Of a stretch of 64,000 bases of DNA, positions 19,563 through 62,960 are shown in pieces. How positions within the stretch are numbered: the stretch's first letter is position 1; every line of letters starts with the position of its first letter. Source of the stretch: Apostichopus japonicus (Eukaryota; Echinodermata; Holothuroidea; Aspidochirotida; Stichopodidae). Where the stretch lies: contig NC_092562.1 of NCBI RefSeq assembly GCF_037975245.1, forward strand, positions 21,533,054-21,597,053, written 5' to 3'. The translations under genes were made by a program, and so were the position numbers. The notes below the pieces were generated by a model that ran no database searches, had not been told where the DNA came from, and worked only from the letters and a program-made list of their open reading frames with translations.

Positions 19563-19645
19563 TGAGCTGGACTTGAACCGAAGACACTGAGTTTGTCTGA
19601 CTCTCTCCGTTACAGAGCACTAACCACTGCGCCACAGTAACCGTT
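19563..19645 (-). repeat. tRNA-like unit 3 (tRNA pseudogene or SINE head)
   Basis: On the minus strand it reads TGGCGCAGTGGTTAGTGC (A box), CTCTGTAACGGAGAG (anticodon-arm-like hairpin), then TTCGGTTCAAGTCC (B box). This is the most tRNA-like of the three; the extra arm is long, as in type II tRNAs. The acceptor stem does not close convincingly. Confidence 0.5.
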
Positions 19646-20910
19646 AAGAAATAATGCTCGTTTAAAACTCCAGACAAAGTTTTTCTGACTTTCTCAGGTG
19701 TATGTAAATAAAATAGGCACCAGTGGAGTTCAGTATACTACACTGCTAATTTATCACCTGTCTGTAAATTCAGTTTCAATTTAAAGTATTTGTCAAGGCG
19801 ACAAGTCCTAGGTCACTTTAGTGTCTGTATTTTACGAATCAGGGCCAACTCACATCATGAACAGTTTAATCGGTGTTGTAATCGGTGTTGTAATGTTCGT
19901 TGCAGATCGTCTGTGCTTAATCTTCAGTGTCGGAATTTCAACAGACGGAGACATATCCAAAGTGTCCAAAAAAGACAAAAAAAAAAGATAACACATCAGT
20001 TCAACTTTGCTGGCATTTATTCATCACAACAATTTGGGCACACAACAGTAAACAGCATTTTGATAATATACAGTGCCCACAGACCAACAGAGGTGCAACT
20101 CGCAATGTACATGGAATATATATATTTACAATAGCACAAAAATGTCAATTTTAGTTCATCTCTAGTAAATTTATACAGTATTTAAACAACTCATGATTAA
20201 TTAATCAATGAATGAATGAATTAATTAAACAGACTTTTATGCTACAAAAATCCCAGCACCTTGATGCATTGCCAAACTAATTCACTAGTACAAATGTTTT
20301 ATCATTTCATCGACAATTTTCATTTCTTCTTAATATTCAATCAAAGGTTCTGACTATATTTCATTCTAAATAAGTTCGCTTCTTTCCCCACCCCCATCCC
20401 CCACCTTCTCCCCCTGTTTTATTATTACTACTTCAGATTTGCTACTGACTTTTCTGATAAAAGATGACAAATATTAGACAATTCTAAAGAACCTTTGAGA
20501 TGTTGTTCCATTCATAGGATAAGTTCTCATGAATCAAGTGATACTGATAAGAAGTTGCACAGGTTTTGTGGGGTTTCATGAATTTCTTGATCTTTTGAAC
20601 CACTGACCAAGGAATGTAAATCTTCAAGACATTCTTCTGAATATCTTTGTAAGGTGTTTTTTCTTTGATTCATAACTCTTATTTCTTGTGTTTGAGTTAT
20701 TAAATTGTTGCTTTTATGATAACTTTCCTACAGAAGAGGAAAAGTTGATAAAATGCCCTTTTTTGTCAAATATGTATTAAAGATCAGAACCTACCCCAAG
20801 AATGTTTGTCCCAAATGGAACTTGTAACTTTGATCGTGTATGTCCTGATACATTAAACACTGACAAATATGATTTAGCAGGGATATTAGCACTGTGATAT
20901 CATCAGCTTA

Positions 20911-21505
20911 CAAAAGATATTCAATATCAATCCAATATCTTACCAATCATCAGTTCATAAATGATACTAAATATCATGCATAGTTTATAAATGATAGTCA
21001 CTATCAAATGATATCTTATCAATCATGAATTTGCAAATGATACTCAATATCAATCCAATATCTTACCAATCATCAGTTCATAAATGATACTAAATATCAT
21101 TTGATATTTTATCATGCATAGTTTATAAATGATAGTCAATATCATTTGATATCTTATCAATCATGAATTTACAAATGAATACTCAATATCAACTCGATAT
21201 CTTACCAATCAAACAGTTTACAAGTGATTCTCACTGTCAAAAGTAAATCTTACTCAAATCACCAGTTTATTAATGACACTTAATATTAAACCTTTATGTT
21301 ACCAATCAACAGTTCACAAATGATTCTCAATATCAGCCTAATATCTTACCAATCATTAGTTTATGATATTTAATGTCACACATGTATCTTACCAATCAAA
21401 AGTTTACATATGATTCTCATTGCAAAACGTTTATATCTTACCAATCGACAGTTTATAAATGATACTCGATATCAACCTGATATCAACCTGAAATCAACCT
21501 GATAG
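20911..21505. repeat. AT-rich minisatellite (CTTACCAATCA ... AAATGATACTCAATATCA)
   Basis: Variants of ATATCTTACCAATCA, GTTCATAAATGATACT and CAATATCAA alternate about every 45-60 bp. A 124-bp higher-order spacing joins two near-identical halves (CTTACCAATCATCAG at about 20940 and 21063). Copies decay toward 21.5 kb, where CAACCTGATAT triplicates. Confidence 0.75.
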
Positions 21506-21776
21506 TTGGATAAGCTGACATGAAGTCTCTCAGAAAATTAGGCTAAATAAGTATTCCTTCTGGGTTATATGTTTAACAACTGAACAGACAAATTTATACC
21601 TCTTAACAAGTCTTTCCTGAAAGTTGACTAATTTGTCTCTCAAATTTATAAAAACATCATGTACGTTGAACAAGAATTCCCATCACCTTCAACAGATTAA
21701 ACACCATTTTTAGCTTATCTGTTCTCTATAACAACATAAAAACTGATGATAACTGAATTCAATATTATAATTAGTT

Positions 21777-21844
21777 ATTAATGATATCTATGAATTAATG
21801 ATATCTATAAATTAATGATATCTATGAATTAATGATATTTATAG
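21777..21844. repeat. 17-bp tandem repeat, four copies
   Basis: The unit is ATTAATGATATCTATGA. The four copies run exactly end to end with one or two changes each. Confidence 0.9.
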
Positions 21845-24365
21845 AACTGAGTAAACCACTAAACATTCATCTGCTACACACATCATTTTCTTGTAGCACA
21901 AATTGTGAGCATTTCCTAAATATCAGCAGATGTCATTCTACAAATTGTAAAGATGATCATAATAAACAACATTGATGATCGCTAACTAGCCGATGAAGAA
22001 AGCTATGAAATATTAAGTCCAGAAGACTATGAAATTTTTAATTTTTTTTTGTATTTAATCTTTTAATCATCCAAATGACTATTACTTAATCTAAATAATG
22101 TTAAGATTAATTCATGCTGTCATGAACGTTTATGCAAATCATTCTCATTTGTTCATTCACCATGTGGTAGTCAGAGAAATTTATAAAATGAAAACACCTT
22201 ATATCAAATAACTCGAGTGACTGGTGAAAGGTCGTACCGTCATCGGCCCAACATGTCAATTAATCCCCAAGTTTTTATTTTCATCCCTAAAAACACTTTT
22301 CTTAGTAGCATCATATCAGATATTTGATTATCAAATATGGTAAATATGAGATGATATATTAATAGCATCACAAACCCGACCACCAACGTTAATCTTTACC
22401 GATAGAACTAACTTCCCCAAACAACTAAGAATTCTTGTTTTTCGATTCGGGAGATATCGCAGGTTCATTCGTTAATGCTAATTCATGACTATGACATCAT
22501 CCAGCCAAACACACTTCATGATTTTAAAAATCTTCCATAATTTATGACAATGTTCATTTTCTATAATGCAGATGGGTTTTACAAAACGCTGAAGATAAAA
22601 TCGATGCAGCTCTTAACATGACCTAACGATGACATTAATTTCTGTGTCAACGGTCAACATTCTACCTCAAAGAAAATATGCAGCAGCAAGAGAAATTGGA
22701 AGGTTTCAGATGCTAGTCTCACAACTTTTGAACTAGAATACCTCCAAAAGGGAGAAAGATTTTCTGTAGCAGTTGAGGGGATTTTGTTTTCTATTACAAA
22801 GAACTCATATTTTATCATCACCTAAAGTTATCATCATCTAAATGAATATTATCATCATGTAAAGTTGATAGTTTGGTTTGTGTCTCTTATTAATGATAGT
22901 GATATATAAATGATGATAGCTTGTATCATTCAGGCTGCGCTTCATATTCACACGAATAATTAACTTAATAATCTATCTCTTGTACATATTCTGTTTTCAA
23001 TATTTCTCTATGATTTTTTATAATCTTTGGAATGTTAGATAATAACTTTTTTTCTTTTTTCTTAAATTTGCATAGCGCTGGATATCTGTTCTGCTTGTTT
23101 TTAATCAAGCAAAAATTTAACTCTGAAAACTTGAAAATTTCATTGTTCAACTTCACACACTATTATCAGTAAAAACTAAGGAAAAAAAAAAAAAGGAAAA
23201 AAAAAATTAATCAAATAATATTTCATTCCAGATTTTAGTTAACACATCAAAGGCAAGAAATAAAATTTGTCTTCCCTGAAAAATCCTCCACAGAAGGTAA
23301 TCGAAATAAGTATGATGTAACTTGGTTAACAACAAACCAAGTTTTAAATCTCCCCCACACCCACCCCCATCCCCTGACATAAACAAAAAATATACTTTTA
23401 CTTTATTAATATGAAATAGATCCCCTTATGAGCCATCACTTGTTCAATACTGTTTTTATTTTTGGACAACTGATATAGTCAAGTCTATCATCTAGCTATC
23501 TTCATTTTCTATGATACAGCATTGGCCTTTGGGAACAGAAAGTTAGAGAACAGCCCCTTCTTAAATTCAGAAAGAATATTTCTTCAATTCAAATCAAATG
23601 GAGGGAGATCTTAATGAATACAATTTTTTGTAGTTTTATCAACAAGATGGCAATTTTTTTCTCTCACAATATGATACAGTTTATTAACAGAACATTTTGT
23701 ACTGACATCAATTTTATACACAACACTCTACCATGATGTCATGGGGGAGTCCTTATTAAAATCACACACAACCCCTTTAATCTTGATGATATTGGGAGTA
23801 CTTATTAATATCACACGCAACCCCTTTAAAGGTTGCATTTTCAAATGTTCATGGATTCTTGTCAATTTTCCATAATATCCTTCTCAGCATATTTTTGTTG
23901 CTGACAAACATTACAAACTGTTTTACACACATCTGACACTACAAAAGGACAATATTCCACAAACTGGGGATATCTATAAGGTCCAATCGAGTGACAATTT
24001 CTTGAACATTCTAGCATAGTTTAGAATCGATATCTCTTCTACTTTTAGTTCGTTACAAAACTCTCCTTCATTATCTCGTAGAGGGATGCAGACTTTACTA
24101 ATCTCAAATAACATTTACAGAATACTTTTAGCAAGTCCAATGAAATTTTGTATTTGGCAAAGATGCTTTGTAGTTATTTCAGAGAACTGCAATGAAAACA
24201 TTAATAAACCAGTTATTGGAATTCCAACTATTACTTCCTCCATATCTTTGTTTTTGTCGCTTATTTCAGGTTCCATCCAACGAGATCTCCGATATACACT
24301 TGTAAGTAAAAATGCTGAACTACTAAAGACAGAGTTAATAACTGTGCAGAATTTAAGCAAAAGTT

Positions 24366-24555
24366 GTATGTATATTAGATCCTCCTGCAAGCAGGAACTC
24401 GCGAAGAAGCCTCATTGGCTTATCAAAGCCGCAAGCTGACCGAAGTCAGTCTCTTACATTCATATTTAACGTCCATGATTATGAATTGTTAATTGTCAAC
24501 AACTCTGTAACTGGACGACATACAAGTTGATCTTGACGACATACAAGTTGATCTC
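24366..24555 (+). repeat. SINE-like element with three consecutive hairpins, copy 2
   Basis: It matches 9119-9285 with only a few changes, and all three stem-loops are intact. Its 3' end carries a tandem 21-bp unit twice (GACGACATACAAGTTGATCTT, 24514-24555). Short tandem repeats at the 3' tail are typical of SINEs that move by LINE machinery. Confidence 0.75.
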
Positions 24556-25028
24556 GCAATTCTCCTGACTATTTAATGCATAACAACAACAAAAAATTGT
24601 ACTTCATATGTTTCTTAAGTGGGAATTCCTCAGTATTTTCAAGGAATGAGATATGTTTTCAGTGTCATGGTTCACAGGCTGCTGGAGGGGGGGAAACTAA
24701 TGCAGCACGTAGTTTGGTTCCCTTTATTACCAGCAACACTTTAGAAATTTTAAAATTGTAAAAAAAGGTTTGTTCTCTTGATGAAGAATCCAGTACTTTT
24801 CTGTACTTATTACTCTGGCAACAATTTGGAGTTTTGAAACTATATTTTCTCCAAATAATGAATTGGCAGCTCCCCTGTCACAAAGGTCAAAGGTTATTTG
24901 AATAAAACAGCAATGTTCCAATCCCCAACGATATGTGCGTAGTCACCCCGAGAGTTTCACTCTCTTGACGTTTAATTCATATGGTACGATGTCCTGCCAA
25001 CGAGAAAATCTTTCCGTTTAAATACTTC
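24556..25028 (-). other. MAST: Probable 3' UTR of the MAST gene
   Basis: This is non-coding sequence directly after the MAST stop codon. A minus-strand AATAAA lies at 24723-24728, about 300 bases past the stop. Confidence 0.45.
24723..24728 (-). terminator. MAST: Candidate polyadenylation signal of the MAST gene
   Basis: The minus strand reads AATAAA about 300 bases downstream of the stop at 25029. The position is plausible, but there is no other evidence. Confidence 0.35.
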
Positions 25029-54690
<29,662 letters not shown>

Positions 54691-57600
54691 CTGCAGGTAG
54701 AACAGAAAATGAAACAAAAAGTGTAAAATAATACACACTATAAGCTCAAATATGCTAAAAATTAGGTTGAAAAAAAAAACTCTGTTGCAAGAAAAATCTT
54801 CACTCCAAATTGAGCAACTACCTGTTACTACTAAATACCTCTGAAGGATATTAATACACTCTTACAAACTTTGCCACATATCATAAAGGTCAAATGAATT
54901 AGAATATTGTTCTCTGGGAATCTTTATCATCGCTTAATACGAGGAAAGAGGGGGGCCTCTCCGTGATAAGTAGTTTACAGGACAAATCTAAGGACAGAAA
55001 TCTAACAGCAGAAAGGAAGATAGATCGAAGAAGAAAAAGAACAGATGGAAAAAAAACAGAGATGAACTCAAGAAGCAAACAAACAGATGTAAAATACTTC
55101 CATCAGGGGACGTCGTCACCGCTCGCCTCTACATTTTGCGGTGAAACATGAGGAGCCTTCAAACTGAGCTTTAAAATGGGATAAACAATCTCTTCATCAA
55201 TCTTCCGTATATTTCTTTCTTTGTACTACTCGACGGTGGGAAGTGCATGAATCTTTTAAAACTTGAAACTTGATCAGAGACAGGGACAGAGACTGTTCGA
55301 TATGAATAATTACCTTCGGTAGAACGAACGTATTTGCTTTATAGAGACGGAGAATTTATACAACCACCCAAAAAACCAACACGGAGAGGAGGAGTTTCTG
55401 CTACACGGAAGACATTTCCGTAATAACTCGGGAACTTAATGCATCTTTGGGTTTTCCTTGTGTTTACTCTCTTCTGTTCAGGTTACAGTAGCTGGAGCGC
55501 ATTAGTTGCATTAGATGCATTAGTCGCATTGGTTGCATTTGTCGCATTAGATGCATTAGTCACATTAGATGCATTAGTACTAAAATATAATGAAGAGTAG
55601 GAAAGAGCAACAAGCTTCAACAGGTCATCAGGACCGATCTCAACAACTTGAAAAGTTTCAAAATTGTAGATAATCATCGTTTAAAAAAAAAGGGAGGGGG
55701 GTGTTCCCGAATCCTAACTTAGCTAAATTGTCCAAGTTATTTGCAGACAAACTGCAGGAGGGTGTCAATATAGCCAATGACCGGGGAAAAATTTGTGTGG
55801 CAGCTTTGCAGGCTTTGGAGTTTTATCACAAGTCTATAAAATACAATGGTTCCTGTGTAAACAGGAAAAACCTGCTATACATCCATCTTTGTTTACTTGT
55901 ATAGTTAATTTGACCATTTTGCGTAGCATTCTGCCACGCGATACCGTAAAATTATTCCCCGATGAAAACTCATTAAACCCACCGATGAGGAAATGTTGTC
56001 ACGGGGTCGACAGTAAAGTGCTTGCTGAAGCTTGAGCAAGATTTTGACCGTTTTCTTCAATTCTAGAATATTTACACGGAGGCAAATTACCGTTGACCTT
56101 TAAGACCAACAGCGAATATGTCAGAGGTCATGACTGAATTTCTAGCAGTGGCCTGTAGAGAATTCTACCATCAAAGTGAACGACCCTTTTAAACCCTTTT
56201 AAAACCCATTTGCTGACAATTACACCGGGGGTGTCTTGCCGAAACTTTCGAGTAAAATATGAATAATAAACATAAATATACCAAATGTTCAGTTCAGTGT
56301 AGTATATTCCATTACTTCGCTGTCCTTGGAATTACACACTAATGCATTCGCTTTCCTGAAACCTTGAGAATGTCACGTCCCTAGGGTGGAGGGCATTTAC
56401 CTCATTAGAAATTGCAGGGAATGTTGAGAGTCGACTCTTGAGTATAAGGTTCCGTGGAGAAAATCATATAACTGATGGCATATCTAGGCAATTACTTAGA
56501 TGCACCACAAATCTCTTTCACCAAACTTGATGCGTTTATTATTGGCCCTGAGCTATATAATTTGGTATGCGAGTCACAGTTTTTTCATCTTTGGTGTTCT
56601 GGCGTTTGTGACCTTCTGTCACAAGAATCTTGCATTTTGTCATAAAAAATCCTGTTAGTACCCTTGTCACAGATAAATAAAAATGAAAAGTAATTCACAA
56701 GAGATGTTTGTGCTTATACCAGATGGAAACTTTTGATGAGAAGGTAATATTTATGTCAAAACAATGAAAGAGTGTTACATGGGGACCACTGACATTAACA
56801 ATATGGTAACGTCCAACTGTTATTCCTACCATTACATCAGTGACATCCACAATGATTGGGGGGAGGGGGGTGGGGGAATCATTCATGGGAGTATAACACT
56901 ATACAGACCATAGACCATATAGCAACTATATAGACCATTGACAAATCCTAACATAACCCATCTATTTGTTAAACTCAATCTTCTCACTTCCACACTTCAG
57001 TTTACTGTACTGACTTGGATGCTACATGTTTTCAATTTCTACTGGCAGAAAAAATTCAACTTGTCCCTTTTTAAAAAAAAGTTTCTTTTGGGCAAAGGCA
57101 AACCGCAAAATCCACCCTGATTTCGCAAGTATATAGCCTGAATTTTCGACGCTTGGAATATTTCAGAAACTGATGAATATTCATGATGGCAATCCTCCGT
57201 GCTACGCGAACAACAGGCCTCCCAGGACAAGAAGTGCCCTTGAAAGGAATTTGTCAACATCACAAGTTTATAGGATCGGTTTACCCGATAAACACCTCTA
57301 TCATATTACACTTTTAAGAGAGCGTCTGGCAAGGTAACGTTTACTACGGCCACAGTGAACAAATACATCTATCGCTCTAAAACTAACCGGGGGGGGGGGC
57401 CCTAAGACAAATGACAATATGCAGAAAGTCTTGCTTGAAACAAGAAACAATTACAGAATACAAGCTTTTCACCACTACAGTGGTATCAACTATTCATTCC
57501 CCCCATGGAGGTAAAACAGATTTACCTCCATGATCCACCCAAAAACCAGCAGACCAAAACTGCCAACAATATACCCAATGTCTATATACATCACATTACA

Positions 57601-59550
57601 CATCAATTGGATAAGAGGACTTCCCTCTTCAGTTTTCCTTCACATTAGAAAATTTCTTGACTTTTTTGAACTTCTACCATATTTTTTCTTCCAAATGGTT
57701 GTCTTTTTTTTCATTTAATGCATAAAATATCCTGAAAATAATTACATCAAAAACACCCCCCTCAAGATGTATAGATTGCTCATATAAATTCTCAGCAATT
57801 GTAGATGTCTGAAATGTAATGCAAGGTAGAATGTCCCGAGCTTTTGACATGTCTCTTTTTGAACGGCTCGTCTCGGATGAACTTTCCAACCAGGAAGCCG
57901 GCCAACATATTAATGTTTAATATGAGTTCTTCGATACGATATTTTATGCCATCCACCCACTAGTCAAGAATCAAGTATTCAATGGGAGGAATCCGTTTTC
58001 TTGCTGGAGACTGACTAGAATCTTACTTACACGGGTGCATGATACTACTAAGAGCTTTCAAGTGCCCATCTCTAGTGACAGTTAAGACTGGATGTGTTTT
58101 TTTCGATAGAAAGTCATTATTTTTCTGTTGATATTTTTTTTACTCATCTGAGATTGCTGTGATGCATATAGACATTACAGAAAAGTCTAGGATATATGCA
58201 TGCCATCCTCCTCACAATCTTATCGAGCTAGACAGGGATATATATGCCCAATGGGGTATCCTTTGGCAGCCAAATGCAGTCGGATGAAATTATTATCATT
58301 ATATGTAGGGCGCAAACATTTCATTCCATCGACGAATTACCCTGAAGAACCTCCAGTTTAGGCCGCTTCCTCTTGCAGTGCTGCTGTAGTAAGAGTTCAT
58401 GTAATATATGAACCAAGGGTGGTAAAAATATTCCCAGATATGACAGAATTCATGACTTTAAAAGTGGTATTTAGGAATGTTCACATTCTATAATTAAATC
58501 AGATGCACATATTTCTGCTTCCTTTCTTTCTTTTGGCTGCATGTAATCTTTTATTTACTTTAGAATTTGCTTGATTGGAGCAACCATGCTTCTAGGTATG
58601 TGACCTAGTTTATAACTATTTCATGTTTTTGCTCTCAAGAAAAGGCATCAAATTTGTTGAGAAGGAATTAAGTAGGCCGACCGATGGCTGTCAGGTACAT
58701 TATTCTTCACACAAGAAGTGAGGCATATATATGTTACCAACATACATGTACAAGTACTTCATATAGGGAAAATTGTGGTCTAAGTAAAAGTAAAAAAAAA
58801 AACCAAACCAAGTGCTTTGGATGGAGTAGGAAAGAAGAGAGGAGAGGGCAGGGAATATGGGAGACGGGGAATAGACATTTCAGTTGTAGACCTGAGAGTC
58901 TCTTTATGAGGTACCATGTACTATGAACTTATGAACTTATACAAAAATTCATGTTCCTGGTTGCCTACTGTACACACAATGTATTCCAAAATCTTAACAA
59001 CCAGCTGTCTTTTGCATTCTGTTGGCAATCTTCCCAAATCTACTCATTGAACACTCTGGAACATAATATCGCAATTGATGTTAAAGTTACTAATGAGCCT
59101 GTGTATGTTCTCATGGGGTGTTTATAGTTTCATGCAGGATCCAAAACATTTACAAAAGTCAACTTAATAGTTACTGTCACAGCTTAATGACATTGTGCTG
59201 TTGCAAAGATAGAACATAAGAAGAGAATTGTTCATCAATGCTATGAACCCTCCTAGTCCTGTTTTGAGAGGTTTCACTTTAGAGTTCAACTACAAGACAG
59301 TTTTCATTTAGATACCACAAAACTTATACTAACGGAGGTAACCTACTGCAGGAGTCGCTCTAAACCAAACTATCCCCGAAAAGTCGACAACCCTCACTTA
59401 AACAAGAAAAGGATACTTTTCAGGCTGTTGAAAGGCTTTAAACTCTGTAATAATCCAAAAGAAGAAAATATTTCTGAATCCTCAGTTAACAAAAAGGGAC
59501 GAAATCCAAAGGAAGAAAATCCACTCAAAAATCATGTGTAATTAAGAATT
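54691..59550. other. Region upstream of the first recognised MAST exon, part 1
   Basis: This is probably 5' intron of MAST. No exon could be supported. It contains a 9-bp tandem repeat at 55499-55579 and AT-rich sequence. Small open frames (for example minus strand 57674-57889) lack family similarity. Confidence 0.55.
55499..55579. repeat. 9-bp tandem repeat (GCATTAGTN), nine copies
   Basis: The unit GCATTAG(A/T)(T/C) is repeated nine times without gaps. On the minus strand one frame reads repeated Asn-Ala-Ser/Thr triplets. The surrounding 64-codon frame shows no other protein feature. Confidence 0.9.
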
Positions 59551-59551
59551 G

Positions 59552-59690
59552 TAGAATGAGAAGGGCAATGACTGGAGGGACCGGTCATAGAGGCCTCGCA
59601 GTGTTAAAAGGTTACCAGGACATTCTAGGCAAGGTAGAACATGGTGCTAAGGTTGTGAGGAGACAGGTTAGCGAGAGGTGAAGTAAAATG
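59552..59690 (-). repeat. Dispersed repeat family 'CAACCTTAGCAC', copy c
   Basis: The minus strand carries CTAACCTGTCTCC, TCACAACCTTAGCACCATG, TTCTACCTTGCCTAGAATG and GGTAACCTTTTAACA, matching the copies at 3.4 kb and 6.3 kb. It is closest to the 6.3-kb copy. Confidence 0.75.
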
Positions 59691-60019
59691 TTTTAATTAT
59701 TCATGTGATGTGCTTCAATTGTTTCTTAAATAGCAACCAGATTCATCCCAGTCACTGTTACCCAAGTTTTGTGAACCATCCCACCAAACCATTTTCCTAT
59801 CCACATAACCCTCCCGTTCCCCCCCCCCCCCCTCCCAGGCTTGTTTACCCAAGCAGTCCCCGGCCTCCCATGGTTTTGGTGATCATAAACTCATTATCAG
59901 CTGACTCATATCCAAGGAAAATGTCAAACTGACCATTGGTCTGTTTTTTGTAGCTAATTTTGACCTAAAAACCCAAATAAGTTTCCAATGCTAAATAAAG
60001 GTTACTTCTTTGACCTCTC

Positions 60020-60043
60020 TGTGTGTGTGTGTGTGTGTGTGTG
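60020..60043. repeat. GT microsatellite
   Basis: About 12 uninterrupted GT units. Confidence 0.92.
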
Positions 60044-62694
60044 CTTATTTATGTCTTGTAATAAATTTTTGCTATGACCTTTGATATTTTATGAGACATT
60101 CAAAAATAAGAACAATCAGATCCACGAATAGTATTGCGGAAAGGGATTCCTAATTTCCTTAAATGAAGACTGAAGAGTTCCACTTGGTACATCCTTTGCT
60201 AATTTTAACTGCAACTTTCATATAAATGTTGTACAATGTACAATTAAACATATAAATAGAACAAAGTGGGGGATAATGAGCACCTCTCTGTGCAAAGAGA
60301 GAAATTGCATTATAAATAACAGCAACAAAAACAAACAAAAAATAAGAAAACCCTGCAAGCTACCAGTAACAGGGGGGCAAAAAAATAATGAAAAAAAAAA
60401 AAATAATAACCTAACAGTTGAGGTCAAGACTAGGGGTGAGGAGGAAGGTGAGGTGGGGTTGACAATACAAAATGAATATGCATAGGCAGTATATATGGGT
60501 AAGGAAGTAAGAACGCAGGGGGTGGAGTGTGCAGTCGTAAACTCAGGATTATTATATATTAGTAGAGGTGGGAGAGGGTTGGTAAGAACTAGAAATAAAC
60601 ATCGTTGAAATATGATTTTTTATCTGAAATAAGTCATAGAGATATTCTTTTGAGTTTTCAGTAGAGACTACAGCCAGCAGTATCAGGAGGGGTGGGGGAG
60701 GGTGGGTGTGGGATGATTGGTACCTTAGTGTAAACCAATCAATGGTCTGATGCCTGCATTTGAGAGACAGAGTGAGATTACTACTGTATGTTAAGTCGCA
60801 ATGAATCCTGCATGTGCTTGAAAGTAATTTAGAAATGAAAGTGCATGGGAACATACGATAGTGGTTCTACAGTATTACATTATAACGGATATATCATGAA
60901 CTGATGTGCAGCCTATTGCACCCTTTTGGAGTATAATGTTCCAATCAACCCTTGTATACCTTAATAGTTATACATAAAATTCAGGGTCCACAAACTGGAG
61001 GTCACCCTTAGAACAGATTTCCGTATTTAAAAGATGGTTTCCTTCCTGTTGTCATCTACCATCTACACAATGCATCTGTTTAAGGCAGTCATTTAATACA
61101 TGGCACGGTAAGTGACACCATTTTGGAAAGATGAGCAACACTGAATACAGAATGGTATCAAATTATTACATTGGTAATATTTTTGAAAACTATATATGTC
61201 AGGAGCTAATTTGGGCTCATGGTATATGTATGTGTGGTGCAGGGAGGGGGGGGGGGATAGGAGGGGGATAGAATGGAGGATTGTATGTAGTATTTCTATA
61301 AACTTCTAAAACAGCTGTCTGCTATACACAGCTTTTTTAAACTCACATTATCTTTCTGCTTAATTTAAACTAATTAGTAACCCGAATTAAGCAAATTTTG
61401 AATCGTAAGCACCGCAATTTGGGTTAACCGAGAACTGTGAACAAATAACCACTACTTTCACAGAGTTTGTATGACACTGAAATTAAAGGATATATGTTAC
61501 CAAGGAAATAGGTGCTGACAGCTTGCCAAAATCTACCAAGCTGAAGCTGATCTATGTGATCATACATACCTAACAGATAGGTTTGCATCTGTTACAGTTG
61601 TGTGACTGGCATGGAAACTTATGCAGATAACTTGTGAGGAGTCCTTGAGTAACATTATATGAACAAGCAAGGACTTTTCCCTAGCTTCAAAATGGGTTTT
61701 CTTGGGGGGGGGGGGGGGGGAACAAAATGCAATCGGCTCTTTCTGGTTTATGACAGAATCCTCGAAGCCATACCCTGCATACATGTCACATCTCTATCTG
61801 ATCGGTTTACCTGAGAGAGAGTGTTTGTCAGAAACAGACTAATGGAGCGGGCAGACGAAAGCCTGACATTTATCAAGTAGGTATGCCTGGAGTGGTTATG
61901 AAAGGATTGTATGGCACTTGAAACGACTAGGGTGGAGGACGTTTTTTCCAAGAAAAGATCCTCACCCATTCGTATGTGTTCTACCAAACCCTTCTAAACC
62001 CCTTTATTTCCTCTGTTTTAGTAAAGCGTTGACAGGATTTACGGAGAAACAATGAACCGGAATGAAGGGGTGTATATAACAAATCAATAATAAGATACAT
62101 ATATCCCAATGACTTATTAGTAAAGTAAATTTGAAACCTGATATTTTTCTGACATGTAAGCAGCCATAGGCAGGTAGTGTATGGCTTATGTTACACCCTA
62201 TGCAATGAGTCAACAAGAATCATGAGTTTATGAGGGGAAAAAAAAAAAATCTAGAATTTGTCATATCTTCATTATCATAAATACTTGATGTCATAAAAGA
62301 CCAGCAAGCGTGTTCAACCTAGACCTAAAGATTTTAGCCAATCGATGTACCACCGGTAAAATGACTAACAGTTGGAAAGGTATAGATCCTATGCGTCCTC
62401 TCATCGATTGGAGAATTTTAGTAATGAAAGTATAATCAGATAGGAAAACATTCCATGTGGGAGGGGGGGGGAGAGGGGGAGACTAATATAAACAGTAGTA
62501 AGAGATATAGCAGTCCTGAATAAAATAGTAACCAAATGCATTGTCTTGTTTTGTGTGTAACAAAAGTTATTATATTTAATTGCTACAATGACAAGTCAAT
62601 GGAATGTATCCTTACCATCTCAGTATTAGCTGCACATGGAGAAATCATCGCATGTGCTTAATACTATATGACACAGGGCCTAACCACCAATTTT

Positions 62695-62960
62695 GTACTG
62701 AAGGATGGGGTTAAGGGGGACTAAATGTTATATCTTTCAGGGGAGGCCGTTCCCACACCTTTGAGAAATTTTGGGTAAAATAGAGGGTGCTCAGATGCAA
62801 AATGGTGGTAAAGTTTGCAACTCTGGAATCAATGTTGAAGAATATTTGCAAGTAAAGGTAGCATGCAATGTACACCTTACTGTATATATTTATGCACTGC
62901 ATACTAGGACTTTGTCATATTCTGTCTGCCTGTGGGGGAGGGAGGGGGGATGGTAGCAAG
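62695..62960 (+). repeat. Dispersed G-rich repeat 'TTTGAGAAATTTTGGTAAA', copy 3
   Basis: It shares ACCTTTGAGAAATTTTGGGT, AGAGGGTGCTCAGAT, GTTTGCAACTCTGGAA, TAGCATGCAATGTA and TCTGTCTGCCTGTGGGGG with the 9.7-kb and 35.2-kb copies. Confidence 0.65.

Larger units (their letters stand above)
19646..24365. other. Intergenic AT-rich region, second part
   Basis: No gene is recognised. It holds an AT-rich minisatellite (20911-21505), a 17-bp tandem repeat (21777-21844) and long A/T tracts near 22040 and 23185-23205. Codon-free low-complexity sequence dominates. Confidence 0.6.

Noticed and set aside
19188-19645. Functional tRNA genes
   Set aside because: A and B boxes are present, but the acceptor and anticodon stems do not pair properly in any of the three units.
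55100-55160. Minus-strand ATG TTT CAC CGC (MFHRK) as a MAST start similar to MFRRTKS
   Set aside because: A stop codon follows two codons later and no donor intervenes.
57674-57926. Minus-strand frames near 57.7-57.9 kb as a MAST first exon
   Set aside because: Neither MESSSETSRSKRD nor MLAGFLVGKFIRDEP resembles MAST N-termini, and no donor in the required phase was found.
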